The notes: generated from the sequence alone by a model not told the origin. DNA of 64,000 nt from Nocardioides sp. (GCA_020636915.1 JACJWV010000009.1:62001-126000), one strand, 5' to 3'. Counted from the stretch's first letter, positions 35,266 through 44,209 are shown. Program-made: numbers and translations.

Positions 35266-36116
35266 AGGGGCGACACCTCGTCGTCGGCCCACTGGTCGGT
35301 CCCGCCGCGGTCGCGGCCCCGGGACCGGTCCACCGCGCGCGCGATCACCTCGGCGACCAGGAAGAGCACGAGCATGGGGGCGGCGAGGAAGCACATCGAG
35401 AACGGGTCGGTGGAGGGTGTGGCGACGGCGGCGAAGACGAACGTGCCGAGGATGATCCAGGGCCGGTACCGCCCCAGCGCCTTGCCCGACACGACGCCGG
35501 CGAGGTTGAGCATGATCACGAACAAGGGGATCTCGAACGCGACCCCGAAGACGAGCAGCATCCGGGTCAGGAAGCTGAAGTACTCGTTGAACTCGACCAG
35601 GTTCGCCAGCCCCGACGGGGTGAACCCGATGAGGACCTTCAGGCCCCGCGGCAGGACGTAGTAGCCGGTCAGCACACCCAGGATGAACAGCGGCCCGGCG
35701 ATGGCGGCGAAGATCCGGGTCCACTTCTTCTCGTTCGGGTGCAGGCCGGGCACCACGAACGCCCAGATCTGGTAGAGCCAGTAGGGGCTGGACACCACGA
35801 TCGCGGCGATGCCGCACAGCTTGAGCTGGAGCATCAGCGGCCCGGTCGCGCCCTTGATGTACGCCTCGGTCTGGACCGACGCCCCCAGCATGTCGCGGGC
35901 GTCGTTGTACGGCGTCATCACCAGCCCGAGCAGCCCTCCGTCGGGGTGCTCGTAGAAGGCCAGCGCGACGAAGAACGCGATGACCAGGCACAGCACCGAC
36001 TTCAGGAGCCGGGCACGCAGCTCCCGGACGTGGTCGGACAGGGCCATCCGGCCGTCGGGCCCGATCGGGTGCCGGGGCCGTCCGGAGAGGTAGTCGAAGA
36101 CGCCGCTGAGGGACAA
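35262..36116 (-). CDS. tatC: Sec-independent protein translocase TatC
   Basis: This 284-residue protein has six membrane helices and TatC motifs: the N-terminal HVRELRARLLKSV region that binds twin-arginine signals, PYWLYQIWAFVVPGL, NEKKW and PFSMCFLAAPMLVLFLVAEVIA near the end. TatC recognises twin-arginine signal peptides and exports folded proteins with TatA. The C-terminus is an acidic, charged tail. Downstream of tatA by about 60 bases, as in most actinobacteria. Confidence 0.96.
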   Translation of the reverse strand: MSLSGVFDYLSGRPRHPIGPDGRMALSDHVRELRARLLKSVLCLVIAFFVALAFYEHPDGGLLGLVMTPYNDARDMLGASVQTEAYIKGATGPLMLQLKLCGIAAIVVSSPYWLYQIWAFVVPGLHPNEKKWTRIFAAIAGPLFILGVLTGYYVLPRGLKVLIGFTPSGLANLVEFNEYFSFLTRMLLVFGVAFEIPLFVIMLNLAGVVSGKALGRYRPWIILGTFVFAAVATPSTDPFSMCFLAAPMLVLFLVAEVIARAVDRSRGRDRGGTDQWADDEVSPL

Positions 36117-36175
36117 GGTCTGGCTCGTCAGTTACGGGGCCGGTTCGGAGCCGGCAGCGGGTGTGGGATGGCTGG

Positions 36176-36478
36176 TCAGGCGCCGTCGGGGCGGTTCAGC
36201 CGCTCGCGCTCGGCGTCGATCTCGGCCTGACGACGGTCGAGATCTGCCTGCCGGGACTCCAGCTCGCGCTGCTGCGCGATCTCCTGGGCGGACGTGGTCG
36301 CCTCCGGCGTGTCCTCCTCGTCATCGGTCAGGCCCTTGGTCTCGGCCTTGAAGATGCGCAGGGCCCGGCCGCTGCCGCGGGCCAGGTCGGGGAGCTTGGT
36401 CGCGCCGAAGAGCAGGACGACGATGCCGAGGATGATGAGCAGCTCGGGGGTGCCGAGGCTGCCGATGAGCGGGAGCAT
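36176..36478 (-). CDS. tatA: twin-arginine translocase subunit TatA
   Basis: This 100-residue protein has one N-terminal membrane helix (GTPELLIILGIVVLLFGATKLPDLARG), the FGATKLP hinge that is diagnostic of TatA/E, and an amphipathic helix. A long charged coiled tail (ESRQADLDRRQAEIDAERERL) follows. TatA oligomerises to form the Tat pore. I start at ATG 36478, preceded by GAGG six bases upstream. It lies between pafC and tatC. Confidence 0.95.
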   Translation of the reverse strand: MLPLIGSLGTPELLIILGIVVLLFGATKLPDLARGSGRALRIFKAETKGLTDDEEDTPEATTSAQEIAQQRELESRQADLDRRQAEIDAERERLNRPDGA

Positions 36479-36541
36479 GGTGATCCTCACGGGCGGGACG
36501 ATGACAGGAGCAATGGTACGCCGGTCAGGTCGGTGGGACGG

Positions 36542-37579
36542 TCAGGTGTACAGGTCGAGCGTGGTTCGAGCCGCCCGGACGACGGCGTCCTGGAGGCCGG
36601 CGGGGCTCACGACGCGAGCATGAGGGGCCAGGCGCAGCAGGAGCCGTTGGAGCCAGCGCTCGTCGGCGATGAGCAGGTCGACCTCGAGGTCGCCCCCCGC
36701 GAGCTGCCGTACGGCCTCGACCGGGTAGTACTCGACGACCCAGCGGGCCTCCGGGTCGAGGTGGAGAGTGACGGGGGTGGTGTCGCTGGCCCGGGTGAAC
36801 AGCCCGTCGCCCAGGTCCCGCGGGGGCTCGGGCGCGGTCTCGATCGGCAGGTCGAGGACCTCGGCCGCCTGGACCCGGTCCAGCCGGAACAGGCGGGGCG
36901 CCTCCGCGCTGTGACACCAGGCATCGAGGTAGCGGAAGCCGTGCGCGGTGACGATGCCCCGCGGATCGACGGTCCGCTGGGAGACCTCGTCCCGGGACGG
37001 GACGAAGTAGGTCAGCTGCACCTGTCGCTGCCGTTCCGCGGCGTCTTGCAGCTGCTCCTCCAGCCGCAGCAGGTCCAGACCGCGCGGCGACTCCTCCCCC
37101 GGGTCGATCTGCGGAACGGCGGCTCCCTCGGCTGCGGCCGCCTCGAGCTTGGACAGCGCACGGTCGACCACCTCGCGGGTGTCCTCGCTCGCGCTGCCGC
37201 GCAACGCGCGGAGCGCGACGATGATGGCGGTCGCCTCGGTGGGGGTCAGCCGCAACGGACGAGCCAGGTAGTCGGCGTTGGAGACCCGGATCACGCCGTC
37301 TGCCTCCGGGCCCTCCAGCGCGTCCAGGTCCACGTCGATGAGGTCGTCGGGATAGCCGCCGGGCAAGCCGCACATCAAGAGGACCTTGAGGTCGGCGAGG
37401 AGCTGGTCGGGCGTCACGCCGAGCGCTGCGGCCGCCTCGTCGAGGCGCACCTGTCCGTGGGCGTGCAGGTAGGGCACCAGGGTCAGCAGCCGGGCGACCT
37501 GGTCCTTGGCCGCCGAGGTGGCGCCAGACGCGCCAGGGTTCACCCCGGCGGTCGGGCCGGGAAGACTCGACGCGCTCAT
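36542..37579 (-). CDS. pafC: WYL-domain transcriptional regulator PafC
   Basis: This 345-residue protein has a DeoR-like winged HTH (AKDQVARLLTLVPYLHAHGQVRLDEAAAALGV) and a WYL domain (YLDAWCHSAEAPRLFRLDRVQAAEVL). PafC and PafB form a heterodimer (PafBC) that activates the RecA/LexA-independent DNA damage response in mycobacteria. ATG overlaps the pafB stop (ATGA), confirming joint expression. It is transcribed towards tatA. The gene lies in the canonical pafA-pafB-pafC-tat order. Confidence 0.92.
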   Translation of the reverse strand: MSASSLPGPTAGVNPGASGATSAAKDQVARLLTLVPYLHAHGQVRLDEAAAALGVTPDQLLADLKVLLMCGLPGGYPDDLIDVDLDALEGPEADGVIRVSNADYLARPLRLTPTEATAIIVALRALRGSASEDTREVVDRALSKLEAAAAEGAAVPQIDPGEESPRGLDLLRLEEQLQDAAERQRQVQLTYFVPSRDEVSQRTVDPRGIVTAHGFRYLDAWCHSAEAPRLFRLDRVQAAEVLDLPIETAPEPPRDLGDGLFTRASDTTPVTLHLDPEARWVVEYYPVEAVRQLAGGDLEVDLLIADERWLQRLLLRLAPHARVVSPAGLQDAVVRAARTTLDLYT

Positions 37580-38544
37580 GCGGACCGCTCCACGACGTCG
37601 GTGAGCCGGCGCACGACCTCGGCGCGCAGCTCGGCGGGCTCCTCGACGTACACGTCGGCTCCGTAGCCGAGCAGCTCGTCGGCAGCGTCGCTGCGGCGGG
37701 TCAGCACCAGGCGGTCCCATCCGGCGCCGCCGTCCGGACCGACGACGGCCTCCTCCACCGACGAGGCGTCGCGACGCAGCGCGAGGCCGGCGTCCTCGCG
37801 CACCAGCAGGACGACGCGGGTGGTGGTCGGCTCCGGCGCGAGGCGGACCGTCGTCGCCCGCACGTCGGTGCCCGGCGGTACCTCGAAGGACCCCGGCCGC
37901 CCCACCTTGCGTGCCTGGCCCTGGACACGGGAGAGGCGGAAGACCCGCTCCTCGTCGCGGTCGGTGTCGAGACCGACGACGTACCACCGTCCCGAGTAGC
38001 GGACCACTCCCCAGGGCTGCAGGTGCCGCGTGGTGGTGGTCGTCGCGCCGGAGCGGCGGTAGCCGAACTCGACCGGGGTGCGGTCCTGGACCGCCTCCCA
38101 GAAGACGTCGAACGACGGCTCGTCGGCGCTGAGCCGCGGTTGGGCGATGTCGAGGGCGGTCACGTCCGTGGGCACCCCGAGGGCGGTGAGCTTGCGGACC
38201 GCCTCGGTCGTGGCCTCGGCCAGCCGCGCGTGTTCCCACACCCGGGTGGCGAGTCCGATCACGGCGGCCTCGTCAGCCGTCAGCTCCACGTCGGGCAGGG
38301 CCAGCTGGTCAGGGCGGATCCGGTATCCCGGCTCGTCGTCGAAGTAGACGTCCATGCTGCCCACCTCGATCGGCACGCCGAGGCTGCGCAGCTCCTCCTT
38401 GTCGCGCTCGAACATCTTCTCGAAGGCCTCGGTGCTCGAGCCCGGGTAGAGGATGGCCCGGATCCGGTCCTTGGAGACGTAGTGGCGCTGGACGAGCAGC
38501 ATGATGAGCAGGTTGAGCAGTCGCTCGCTCTTCTGCACCGCCAT
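37576..38544 (-). CDS. pafB: WYL-domain transcriptional regulator PafB
   Basis: This 322-residue protein has an N-terminal HTH (RLLNLLIMLLVQRHYVSKDRIRAIL) and a C-terminal WYL domain containing PWGVVRYSGRWYVVGLDTDRDEERVFRLSRV, with the WYxxG core. It pairs with PafC to activate DNA-damage genes. The name reflects the proteasome accessory factor operon, though PafB does not act in pupylation. It is followed by pafC with a four-base overlap and lies about 30 bases downstream of the FKBP gene. Confidence 0.92.
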   Translation of the reverse strand: MAVQKSERLLNLLIMLLVQRHYVSKDRIRAILYPGSSTEAFEKMFERDKEELRSLGVPIEVGSMDVYFDDEPGYRIRPDQLALPDVELTADEAAVIGLATRVWEHARLAEATTEAVRKLTALGVPTDVTALDIAQPRLSADEPSFDVFWEAVQDRTPVEFGYRRSGATTTTTRHLQPWGVVRYSGRWYVVGLDTDRDEERVFRLSRVQGQARKVGRPGSFEVPPGTDVRATTVRLAPEPTTTRVVLLVREDAGLALRRDASSVEEAVVGPDGGAGWDRLVLTRRSDAADELLGYGADVYVEEPAELRAEVVRRLTDVVERSA

Positions 38545-38574
38545 GCTGCCGTCCGCCTCCTGCTGTGCCCGGCC

Positions 38575-39525
38575 CTACTGCTGGGCCTTCTCCGCCTTGA
38601 TCACGTCCACCACGAAGTAGAGCGTGCTGTTCGCCGGGATGCCGGACTGCTCGGCCGAGCCGTAGCCGAGGTCCGGCGGGATCGCGAGCAGTACCCGGCT
38701 GCCGACCTTGACACCGGTCAGGCCGTACGTCCAGCCCTTGACGACCTGCTGGAGCGAGAAGGTCGCCGGCTTCGTGGAGTAGCTCTCGTCGAACGGCTTC
38801 TTCGCGTCGTACACCTGGCCGAGGTAGTTGACCGTCAGGGTCATGTCCTCGGTGACCGTGGCACCGTCACCCTGCTTGACGATGGAGCGCTCCAGGTCGC
38901 CGTCCGCCTTCGGCTTCGGCAGGCCGGTGAAGTCCAGCGACGTGGGCTTGCCGCCCTCCTCGACGATCTTCGGCATCTGCGAGGACGGCACGGTCTTGGG
39001 CTTGGGCGCCTCGAAGGGCTCCATCAGGTCGACGATGATCAGGACCGTGTCCTTGTTGCCGATGCCCAGCTGGGTGTTGCCGGCCTCGCCGAACGCCTCC
39101 TGGGCGGTGGTCGTGACTGCGACGCGGGACCCGAGCTTCTGTCCGAGCACGGCGTCCTTGAACACCGGCGACAGGGTGTCGTCAGCGGTGATCGCCTCCG
39201 GCTCACCGTTGTCGAAGTCGCTGTACGCCTTCTCCTGGGTGTAGCCGTTGCCGATCCACAGGTACGCCTGGACCTGGTCACCGTCCTTGATCTCGGCACC
39301 GTCACCCTGGTCCACGACGGTCGTCTCGGTCTTGTCGACGTCGAGCTTGCCGTTCCACTCGACCTCGGGCTCCTTGCCGAGGTCGCCGCTGATCTTGATG
39401 CCGTGCAACGCGTCGCTGTCGCTGGCGTCACTCGAGGATCCGTCGCTGCTGCCGCACGCGGCCAGGACGGTCGCCAGCACGAGCGAGATCAGCAGGATCG
39501 GGATGCGTCGGAGACGTCGGGACAC
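38575..39525 (-). CDS. FKBP-type peptidyl-prolyl isomerase lipoprotein
   Basis: This protein of about 316 residues has a lipoprotein signal with lipobox LAAC (MSRRLRRIPILLISLVLA then AAC) and a low-complexity Ser/Asp linker. It has two FKBP-like domains: a divergent first (KIVEEGG-type start after QAYLWIGNGY) and a canonical second (NYLGQVYDAKKPFDESYS and GSRVLLAIPPDLGYG). It probably assists folding of exported proteins at the membrane. GTG 39525 gives a normal signal peptide. It sits between pafA and pafB, as in several actinobacteria. Confidence 0.9.
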   Translation of the reverse strand: MSRRLRRIPILLISLVLATVLAACGSSDGSSSDASDSDALHGIKISGDLGKEPEVEWNGKLDVDKTETTVVDQGDGAEIKDGDQVQAYLWIGNGYTQEKAYSDFDNGEPEAITADDTLSPVFKDAVLGQKLGSRVAVTTTAQEAFGEAGNTQLGIGNKDTVLIIVDLMEPFEAPKPKTVPSSQMPKIVEEGGKPTSLDFTGLPKPKADGDLERSIVKQGDGATVTEDMTLTVNYLGQVYDAKKPFDESYSTKPATFSLQQVVKGWTYGLTGVKVGSRVLLAIPPDLGYGSAEQSGIPANSTLYFVVDVIKAEKAQQ

Positions 39526-39620
39526 GTGAGGACTCACCTGTTCGTCGGGGTTCGGGGCAGCGCGGTTCACCCTAGCCGCCGAGCCTGAGGGGACCCTGAC
39601 CGGAGGCCCCCGAGCGCCAA

Positions 39621-39681
39621 GGATTGGTCACCAACCGCAGACATTCGACGCAGAACCATGAGGAATGGTCACCAACCGCAC
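39621..39681. repeat. two direct near-palindromic repeat units (locus 5)
   Basis: Forward units at 39621-39640 and 39662-39681 are 41 bases apart. The second reads GGAATGG instead of GGATTGG. The pair lies 45 bases beyond the pafA stop (minus strand) and upstream of the FKBP gene. The two units are in the same orientation, so no inter-unit hairpin is possible. Confidence 0.88.
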
Positions 39682-39725
39682 GCGCCTGAGGGCTCCTCAG
39701 GCTGAATTCGGGAGGGCGGTCGTCG

Positions 39726-41087
39726 TCACATGCCGTCGATCAACCGCTGCACGCGCTCGTCGTACGCCCGGAACGGGTCCTTGCAGAGGACGGTCCGCTG
39801 TGCCTGGTCGTTGAGCTTCAGGTGGACCCAGTCGACGGTGAAGTCGCGGCGCCGCTCCTGGGCCCGGCGGATGAACTCCCCACGCAGGCGGGCACGAGTC
39901 GTCTGAGGTGGCACCGACTTGGCCTCGAAGATCTTCAGGTCACTGGTCACTCGGGCGACCGCGCCGCGTTTCTCCAGCAGGTAGTACAGGCCTCGGCCGC
40001 GGTGGATGTCGTGGTAGGCGAGGTCGAGCTGGGCGATCCGGGGATGGCCCAGGGGCAAGCCGTGCTTGGCGCGGTACCGCTCGATGAGCTTCCACTTGAT
40101 CACCCAGTCGATCTCCCGATCGACCAGGCCCAGATCGTCCGACTCCACCGCCTTGAGTCCGCGTTCCCAGAGGTCGAGCGCCTGCTCGATCACCGGAGTG
40201 CTGATCTCGCGGCGGTCGACGAAGTCGCGCGCCTTGGCGAGGTACTCCTGCTGGATGTCCAGGGCGCTGGCCTCGCGTCCGTTCGCGAGCCGGACCTTCC
40301 GGCGCCCGGTCACGTCGTGGGAGATCTCCCGGATCGCGCGGATCGGGTTCTCCATCGTGAGGTCGCGCATCACCACGCCCTCCTCGATCATCCGCAGCAC
40401 GAGGTCGCAGCTGGCCACCTTCAGCATCGTGGTCGTCTCGCTCATGTTGCTGTCACCGACGATGACGTGGAGGCGACGGTACTTCTCGGCGTCGGCGTGC
40501 GGCTCGTCGCGGGTGTTGATGATGGGCCGGCTCCGGGTGGTGGCACTGCTGACGCCCTCCCAGATGTGCTCGGCGCGCTGGGACACGCTGTAGCTCGCGC
40601 CCCGCGGGGTCTGGGTGATCTTGCCGGCGCCGACGATGATCTGGCGGGTCACGAGGAACGGGATCAGGACGTCGGCGAGCCGGGAGAACTCGCCAGCGCG
40701 GCTGACCAGGTAGTTCTCGTGGCAGCCGTAGGAGTTGCCGGCCGAGTCTGTGTTGTTCTTGAAGAGGTAGATCTCGCCGGCGATACCCTCGTCGTGCAGG
40801 CGCTGCTCGGCGTCGAGCAGCAGGCCCTCGAGCACCCGTTCGCCGGCCTTGTCGTGCGTGACGAGCTCGATGACGTTGTCGCACTCCGGCGTCGCGTACT
40901 CCGGATGGCTGCCGACATCGAGGTAGAGCCGGGCCCCGTTGCGGAGGAAGACGTTGCTGCTCCGGCCCCAGCTGACCACCTTGCGGAAGAGGTACCGGGC
41001 GACCTCGTCGGGGCTCAACCGGCGCTGCCCCTTGAACGTGCACGTGACGCCGTACTCGTTCTCGATGCCGAAGATCCGCCGGTCCAC
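39726..41087 (-). CDS. pafA: Pup-protein ligase PafA
   Basis: This 453-residue glutamine synthetase-like ligase has the PafA signature MDRRIFGIENEYGVTCTF, the active-site regions PEYATPECDN and YLFKNNTDSAGNSYGCHENYL, and NTRDEPHADAEKYRRLHVIVGDSNMSE. It phosphorylates the C-terminal Glu of Pup using ATP and joins it to substrate lysines. The start GTG follows TAGGCT by six bases. It is separated from prcA by a DUF559-type gene and by repeat locus 6. Confidence 0.96.
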   Translation of the reverse strand: MDRRIFGIENEYGVTCTFKGQRRLSPDEVARYLFRKVVSWGRSSNVFLRNGARLYLDVGSHPEYATPECDNVIELVTHDKAGERVLEGLLLDAEQRLHDEGIAGEIYLFKNNTDSAGNSYGCHENYLVSRAGEFSRLADVLIPFLVTRQIIVGAGKITQTPRGASYSVSQRAEHIWEGVSSATTRSRPIINTRDEPHADAEKYRRLHVIVGDSNMSETTTMLKVASCDLVLRMIEEGVVMRDLTMENPIRAIREISHDVTGRRKVRLANGREASALDIQQEYLAKARDFVDRREISTPVIEQALDLWERGLKAVESDDLGLVDREIDWVIKWKLIERYRAKHGLPLGHPRIAQLDLAYHDIHRGRGLYYLLEKRGAVARVTSDLKIFEAKSVPPQTTRARLRGEFIRRAQERRRDFTVDWVHLKLNDQAQRTVLCKDPFRAYDERVQRLIDGM

Positions 41088-41202
41088 GGCCTCAGCCTAG
41101 GCGCAGCACGGTTGGCTGTGAGCCCCTCACGAGACAAGTCGCGCCAGATTGGTCTGAATCGTGACCGACGGCCGGCTGGCGGGGGTGGGGCTTCAGTCGG
41201 CG

Positions 41203-42159
41203 TCACGCTGCCCGCGACCAGTCCGCCAGCCCGCCCTGGCGGCGCCAGCGGTTCATGATGCGGTCGCGACCTGTGGGCGAGTACATCGAATTGTCGACCA
41301 GTCGACGCCAGGCACGAAGTCGTCGGACACGGTGCGGGCGATCGAGGGCGCGGTCGAGCTCGTGCATCACGATCCCGGCGTGGTTGAGGAGGTCGTCCAG
41401 GACGAAGCCGCGACGGACGTAGGGCTCCCCTGCGATCCCTCGATCCCGGCGCAGGTCGGTGCGGTGCTGGTTCTTGTCGCGGTGGTGCTCGCCGTCGTAC
41501 TCGTGGAGGAAGTCCGTTCCTGTGACGCGCAGGTCAGCGCAAGCGATCAGCCGGCCGTCGTCGTCCCAGATGTCTGCCTGCGGCTCGAACGCGATCTCCA
41601 GGACGACATGGAACTGCTGCAGGACGGACTCTCCGGCGGAGTCTGCCTTCCCGGTCGCCCGGTTCCAGGCCTCCCGCAACACGCGTACCCCCGGGCGGCC
41701 GCTCTTGAGGAGCTGCTCCATGCGCGCGGGGTCGAGGTGTTTCAGGCGCAGGGCCGAGTCGATGAGAATGACCATGTCGAGCGTGCCGAGGTCGCGTGCC
41801 GCCCGCAGCAGGATCTCCTCTGCGGCATCCACGGGCAGGCCATCGACGACGCCAGGTCGGCTGTCCCGGATCAGCCGTGAGCAGATGAGGCCGTGGCGTC
41901 GCGGTCGCGGGTCGTCACGATCCACGGCCACGAACACTGGAACCTGCTCCGGGAGTCGCGGTAGCTGCCAGCCCAGCAGGCGCGCCGCCGTCAGGTGGGT
42001 GAAGACCGCAGACGGGGGCAGCACCAGGAGGTAGGCCTCGAGGTCGCGGAGGTACTCCTGGTCCTCGGTCAGGTCGTCGCGCCTGACGACGCCCAGGCCG
42101 TGGCTCACTCGCCGATGACCAGCAAGCCTGATCTCACCGCGAAACGGAAGGTCGTCCAT
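41203..42159 (-). CDS. DUF559-type protein with AbiEi-like N-terminus
   Basis: This 318-residue protein has an N-terminal AbiEi/antitoxin-like region (YLLVLPPSAVFTHLTAARLLGWQLP) and a C-terminal DUF559/VSR-like endonuclease-fold segment (ADLRVTGTDFLHEYDGEHHRDKNQHRTDLRRDRGI). Such proteins are numerous in actinobacteria and are poorly understood; nuclease activity is possible but key catalytic residues cannot be confirmed. It interrupts the pafA-prcA order and is flanked by repeat locus 6 at its 5' side. There is no partner toxin gene nearby. Confidence 0.8.
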   Translation of the reverse strand: MDDLPFRGEIRLAGHRRVSHGLGVVRRDDLTEDQEYLRDLEAYLLVLPPSAVFTHLTAARLLGWQLPRLPEQVPVFVAVDRDDPRPRRHGLICSRLIRDSRPGVVDGLPVDAAEEILLRAARDLGTLDMVILIDSALRLKHLDPARMEQLLKSGRPGVRVLREAWNRATGKADSAGESVLQQFHVVLEIAFEPQADIWDDDGRLIACADLRVTGTDFLHEYDGEHHRDKNQHRTDLRRDRGIAGEPYVRRGFVLDDLLNHAGIVMHELDRALDRPHRVRRLRAWRRLVDNSMYSPTGRDRIMNRWRRQGGLADWSRAA

Positions 42160-42247
42160 GGGTCGACACTTCCCGAAGCGTGCCGCTCACGCTGGCCTTG
42201 TCCGGCTCGGCTGTGGATGACGGGGTCGGGAGGACCCCTGGGGACGC

Positions 42248-42305
42248 GGAATGGTCACCAACCCGAGGCAGATGAGCCCCACACCCGCGGTTGGTGACCA
42301 TTCCT
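42248..42305. repeat. intergenic near-palindromic repeat, inverted pair (locus 6)
   Basis: Forward unit 42248-42267 (GGAATGGTCACCAACC) and reverse unit 42286-42305 (GGTTGGTGACCATTCC) both carry the GGAATGG/CCATTCC variant, so a change in one arm is matched in the other. Core centres are 40 bases apart. The pair lies 24 bases after the prcA stop. Confidence 0.88.
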
Positions 42306-42329
42306 GTGGGTAATTGACGCCGCCGGTCC

Positions 42330-43163
42330 TCAGGAGAGCGGCGGGGCGACCGGGGGTTCGTCCTCCCCTGCACCACCGGCGGGGGTCTCGGGCGAGTGCT
42401 CGGGGCCGGCGGGAGCTGCTCCGGTCGAACGCAGCGTGGACTCGGCCGGACCCCGCTCCCCGAGCAGCTGCTCCAGGCGGGCAGGACGGAGCCGGGCGAA
42501 CTTGCGCGGCTGCATCCTGGTGCGGTCGAGGACGGCCACCTCGAGGTCGTCAGCAGGGATCGTCCGGTCCTCGGCGTCGCCCCTCTCGTTGGCCGTGTGG
42601 CCCAGGGCAGCGACCGCGAGCCGTACGGCGGCAGCGAGGTCGAGTCCCGAGGAGTAGCGCTCCGCGAGGTAGGAGGCCACCACGTCCGCGGCGCCACCCA
42701 TGACGGCGTAGCCGTGCTCGTCAGCGACCTGCCCGTCGTACGTGAGCCGGTAGAGCTGGTCGTCCTCGGCGGCGTCACCGATCTCGGCGACGAAGAGCTC
42801 CACCTCGTACGGCTTCTCCCCGCCGGAGGAGAAGATCGTGCCCAGGGTCTGGGCGTAGGCGTTCGCGAGGCCGCGCCCGGTGACGTCGCGCCGGTCGTAG
42901 GCGTAGCCCCGCATGTCGGCCAACCGGACCCCCGCGATCCGCAGGTTCTCGAACTCGTTGTAGCGGCCGACTGCTGCGAACGCGATCCGATCGTAGATCT
43001 CCGAGACCTTGTGCAGCGCCTGCGAGGGGTTCTCCGAGACGAACAGGATGCCGTCGGCGTACTGCACCGCGACCACCGACCGGCCCCGGGCGATGCCCTT
43101 GCGTGCGAAGTCGGCCCGGTCCTTCATGAGCTGCTCGGGCGAGACGTAGAAGGGCATGCTCAT
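42330..43163 (-). CDS. prcA: proteasome alpha subunit PrcA
   Basis: This 277-residue subunit starts MSMPFYVSPEQLMKDRADFARKGIARGRSVVAVQYADGILFVSENPS, the alpha-type N-terminal helix that gates the core particle. Catalytic Thr is absent, as expected of alpha subunits. The C-terminal tail is disordered and Pro/Glu-rich. PrcA forms the outer rings that dock Mpa. ATG overlaps the prcB stop (ATGA). Confidence 0.96.
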   Translation of the reverse strand: MSMPFYVSPEQLMKDRADFARKGIARGRSVVAVQYADGILFVSENPSQALHKVSEIYDRIAFAAVGRYNEFENLRIAGVRLADMRGYAYDRRDVTGRGLANAYAQTLGTIFSSGGEKPYEVELFVAEIGDAAEDDQLYRLTYDGQVADEHGYAVMGGAADVVASYLAERYSSGLDLAAAVRLAVAALGHTANERGDAEDRTIPADDLEVAVLDRTRMQPRKFARLRPARLEQLLGERGPAESTLRSTGAAPAGPEHSPETPAGGAGEDEPPVAPPLS

Positions 43164-44008
43164 CGGGCGTCACCTCCGGACGTCAGCGGCGCGGACGGGC
43201 CGTCGGGACGGGTCATCCGCCCAGCGATCACCTGGTCGGCGATGGCCGCGACCTCGGCGTCGGCGAGCCGGCGGCCGCCGTCGGTGGTGATCACCTGGAC
43301 CACCGGGAAGATCCGCCGCGTCAGGTCAGGCCCCCCGGTTGCGGAATCGTCGTCGGCGGCGTCGTAGAGCGCCTGCACGACCGCCGTCACGCAGCCGGTC
43401 TCGTCGAGATCGTCGCGGTAGAGCTTCTTGAGCGCCCCGCGCGCGAACATCGACCCCGAGCCGACCGAGTGGAAGGCGGTCTCCTCGTAGCGCCCGCCGG
43501 TCACGTCGTAGCTGAAGATCCGGCCCTGCTCGGCTGCCAGGTCGTAGCCGGCGAAGAGGGGTACGACGGCCAGCCCCTGCATCGCCATGGCGAGGTTGGA
43601 GCGGATCAGCGCCGCGAGCCGGTTGGCCTTGCCGTCCATCGACAGCGTCGTGCCCTCGATCTTCTCGTAGTGCTCGAGCTCGGTCTGGAACAGCCGGACC
43701 ATCTCGACCGCGATCCCGGCGGCGCCGGCGATGCCGACGGCGGAGAACTCGTCGGCCGGGAAGACCTTCTCGATGTCGCGCTGGGCGATGATGTTGCCCA
43801 TCGTGGCCCGCCGGTCGCCGGCCATCACGACCCCGCCGGGGAACGTCGCCGCCACGATGGTGGTGCCGTGCGGGGCCAGGTCGCCCGCGTGGCCCTGGGG
43901 CACCGCGCGGCGCCCGGGGAGCAGGTCGGGCGCCTGCTCGGCGAGGAAGTCGCTGAACGACGAGGTGCCCGGCTGCAGGAAAGCGGCCGGGAGTCGCGGG
44001 TCGCCCAA
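43160..44008 (-). CDS. prcB: proteasome beta subunit PrcB
   Basis: This 282-residue subunit has a propeptide of about 48 residues. The mature N-terminus is Thr49 in the sequence PHG-TTIVAATFPGGVVMAGDRRAT, where autocleavage before Thr exposes the nucleophile. The Asp and Lys of the active site fall in GDRRAT and the EKVFPADE region. Inner beta rings degrade unfolded pupylated substrates. The start is TTG, three bases after the pup stop; GGGGAG upstream supports it. The gene lies between pup and prcA. Confidence 0.95.
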   Translation of the reverse strand: MGDPRLPAAFLQPGTSSFSDFLAEQAPDLLPGRRAVPQGHAGDLAPHGTTIVAATFPGGVVMAGDRRATMGNIIAQRDIEKVFPADEFSAVGIAGAAGIAVEMVRLFQTELEHYEKIEGTTLSMDGKANRLAALIRSNLAMAMQGLAVVPLFAGYDLAAEQGRIFSYDVTGGRYEETAFHSVGSGSMFARGALKKLYRDDLDETGCVTAVVQALYDAADDDSATGGPDLTRRIFPVVQVITTDGGRRLADAEVAAIADQVIAGRMTRPDGPSAPLTSGGDAR

Positions 44009-44011
44009 GGC

Positions 44012-44209
44012 CTACTCCCCGCCCTTCTGGATGAACGACTTCACGAAGTCCTCGGCGTTGGTCTCGAGCACGTCGTCGATCTCGTCGAGGATGTCGTCGA
44101 CGTCGGCGTCCAGGGACTCCTTGCGCTCGGCGACGTCACTCTCCGGGCTCGCCTGGACGGCCTCGTCGGCCTCTCCCGACTTCCGCGGTTGCTTCTGCTC
44201 CTGTGCCAT
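44012..44209 (-). CDS. pup: prokaryotic ubiquitin-like protein Pup
   Basis: This 65-residue, Glu/Asp-rich, disordered protein has the conserved coiled-coil region (DVDDILDEIDDVLETNAEDFVKSFIQKGG) that binds Mpa. It ends GGE. The C-terminal residue is Glu, so it can be ligated directly, without the Dop deamidation needed by GGQ-ending forms such as the mycobacterial one. It precedes prcB by three bases and follows dop by 41 bases. Confidence 0.96.
   Translation of the reverse strand: MAQEQKQPRKSGEADEAVQASPESDVAERKESLDADVDDILDEIDDVLETNAEDFVKSFIQKGGE

Noticed and set aside
41203..42159. Toxin-antitoxin or Abi defence pair
   Set aside because: The N-terminus resembles AbiEi antitoxins, but no AbiEii-type toxin lies beside it, and it stands alone in a housekeeping locus.
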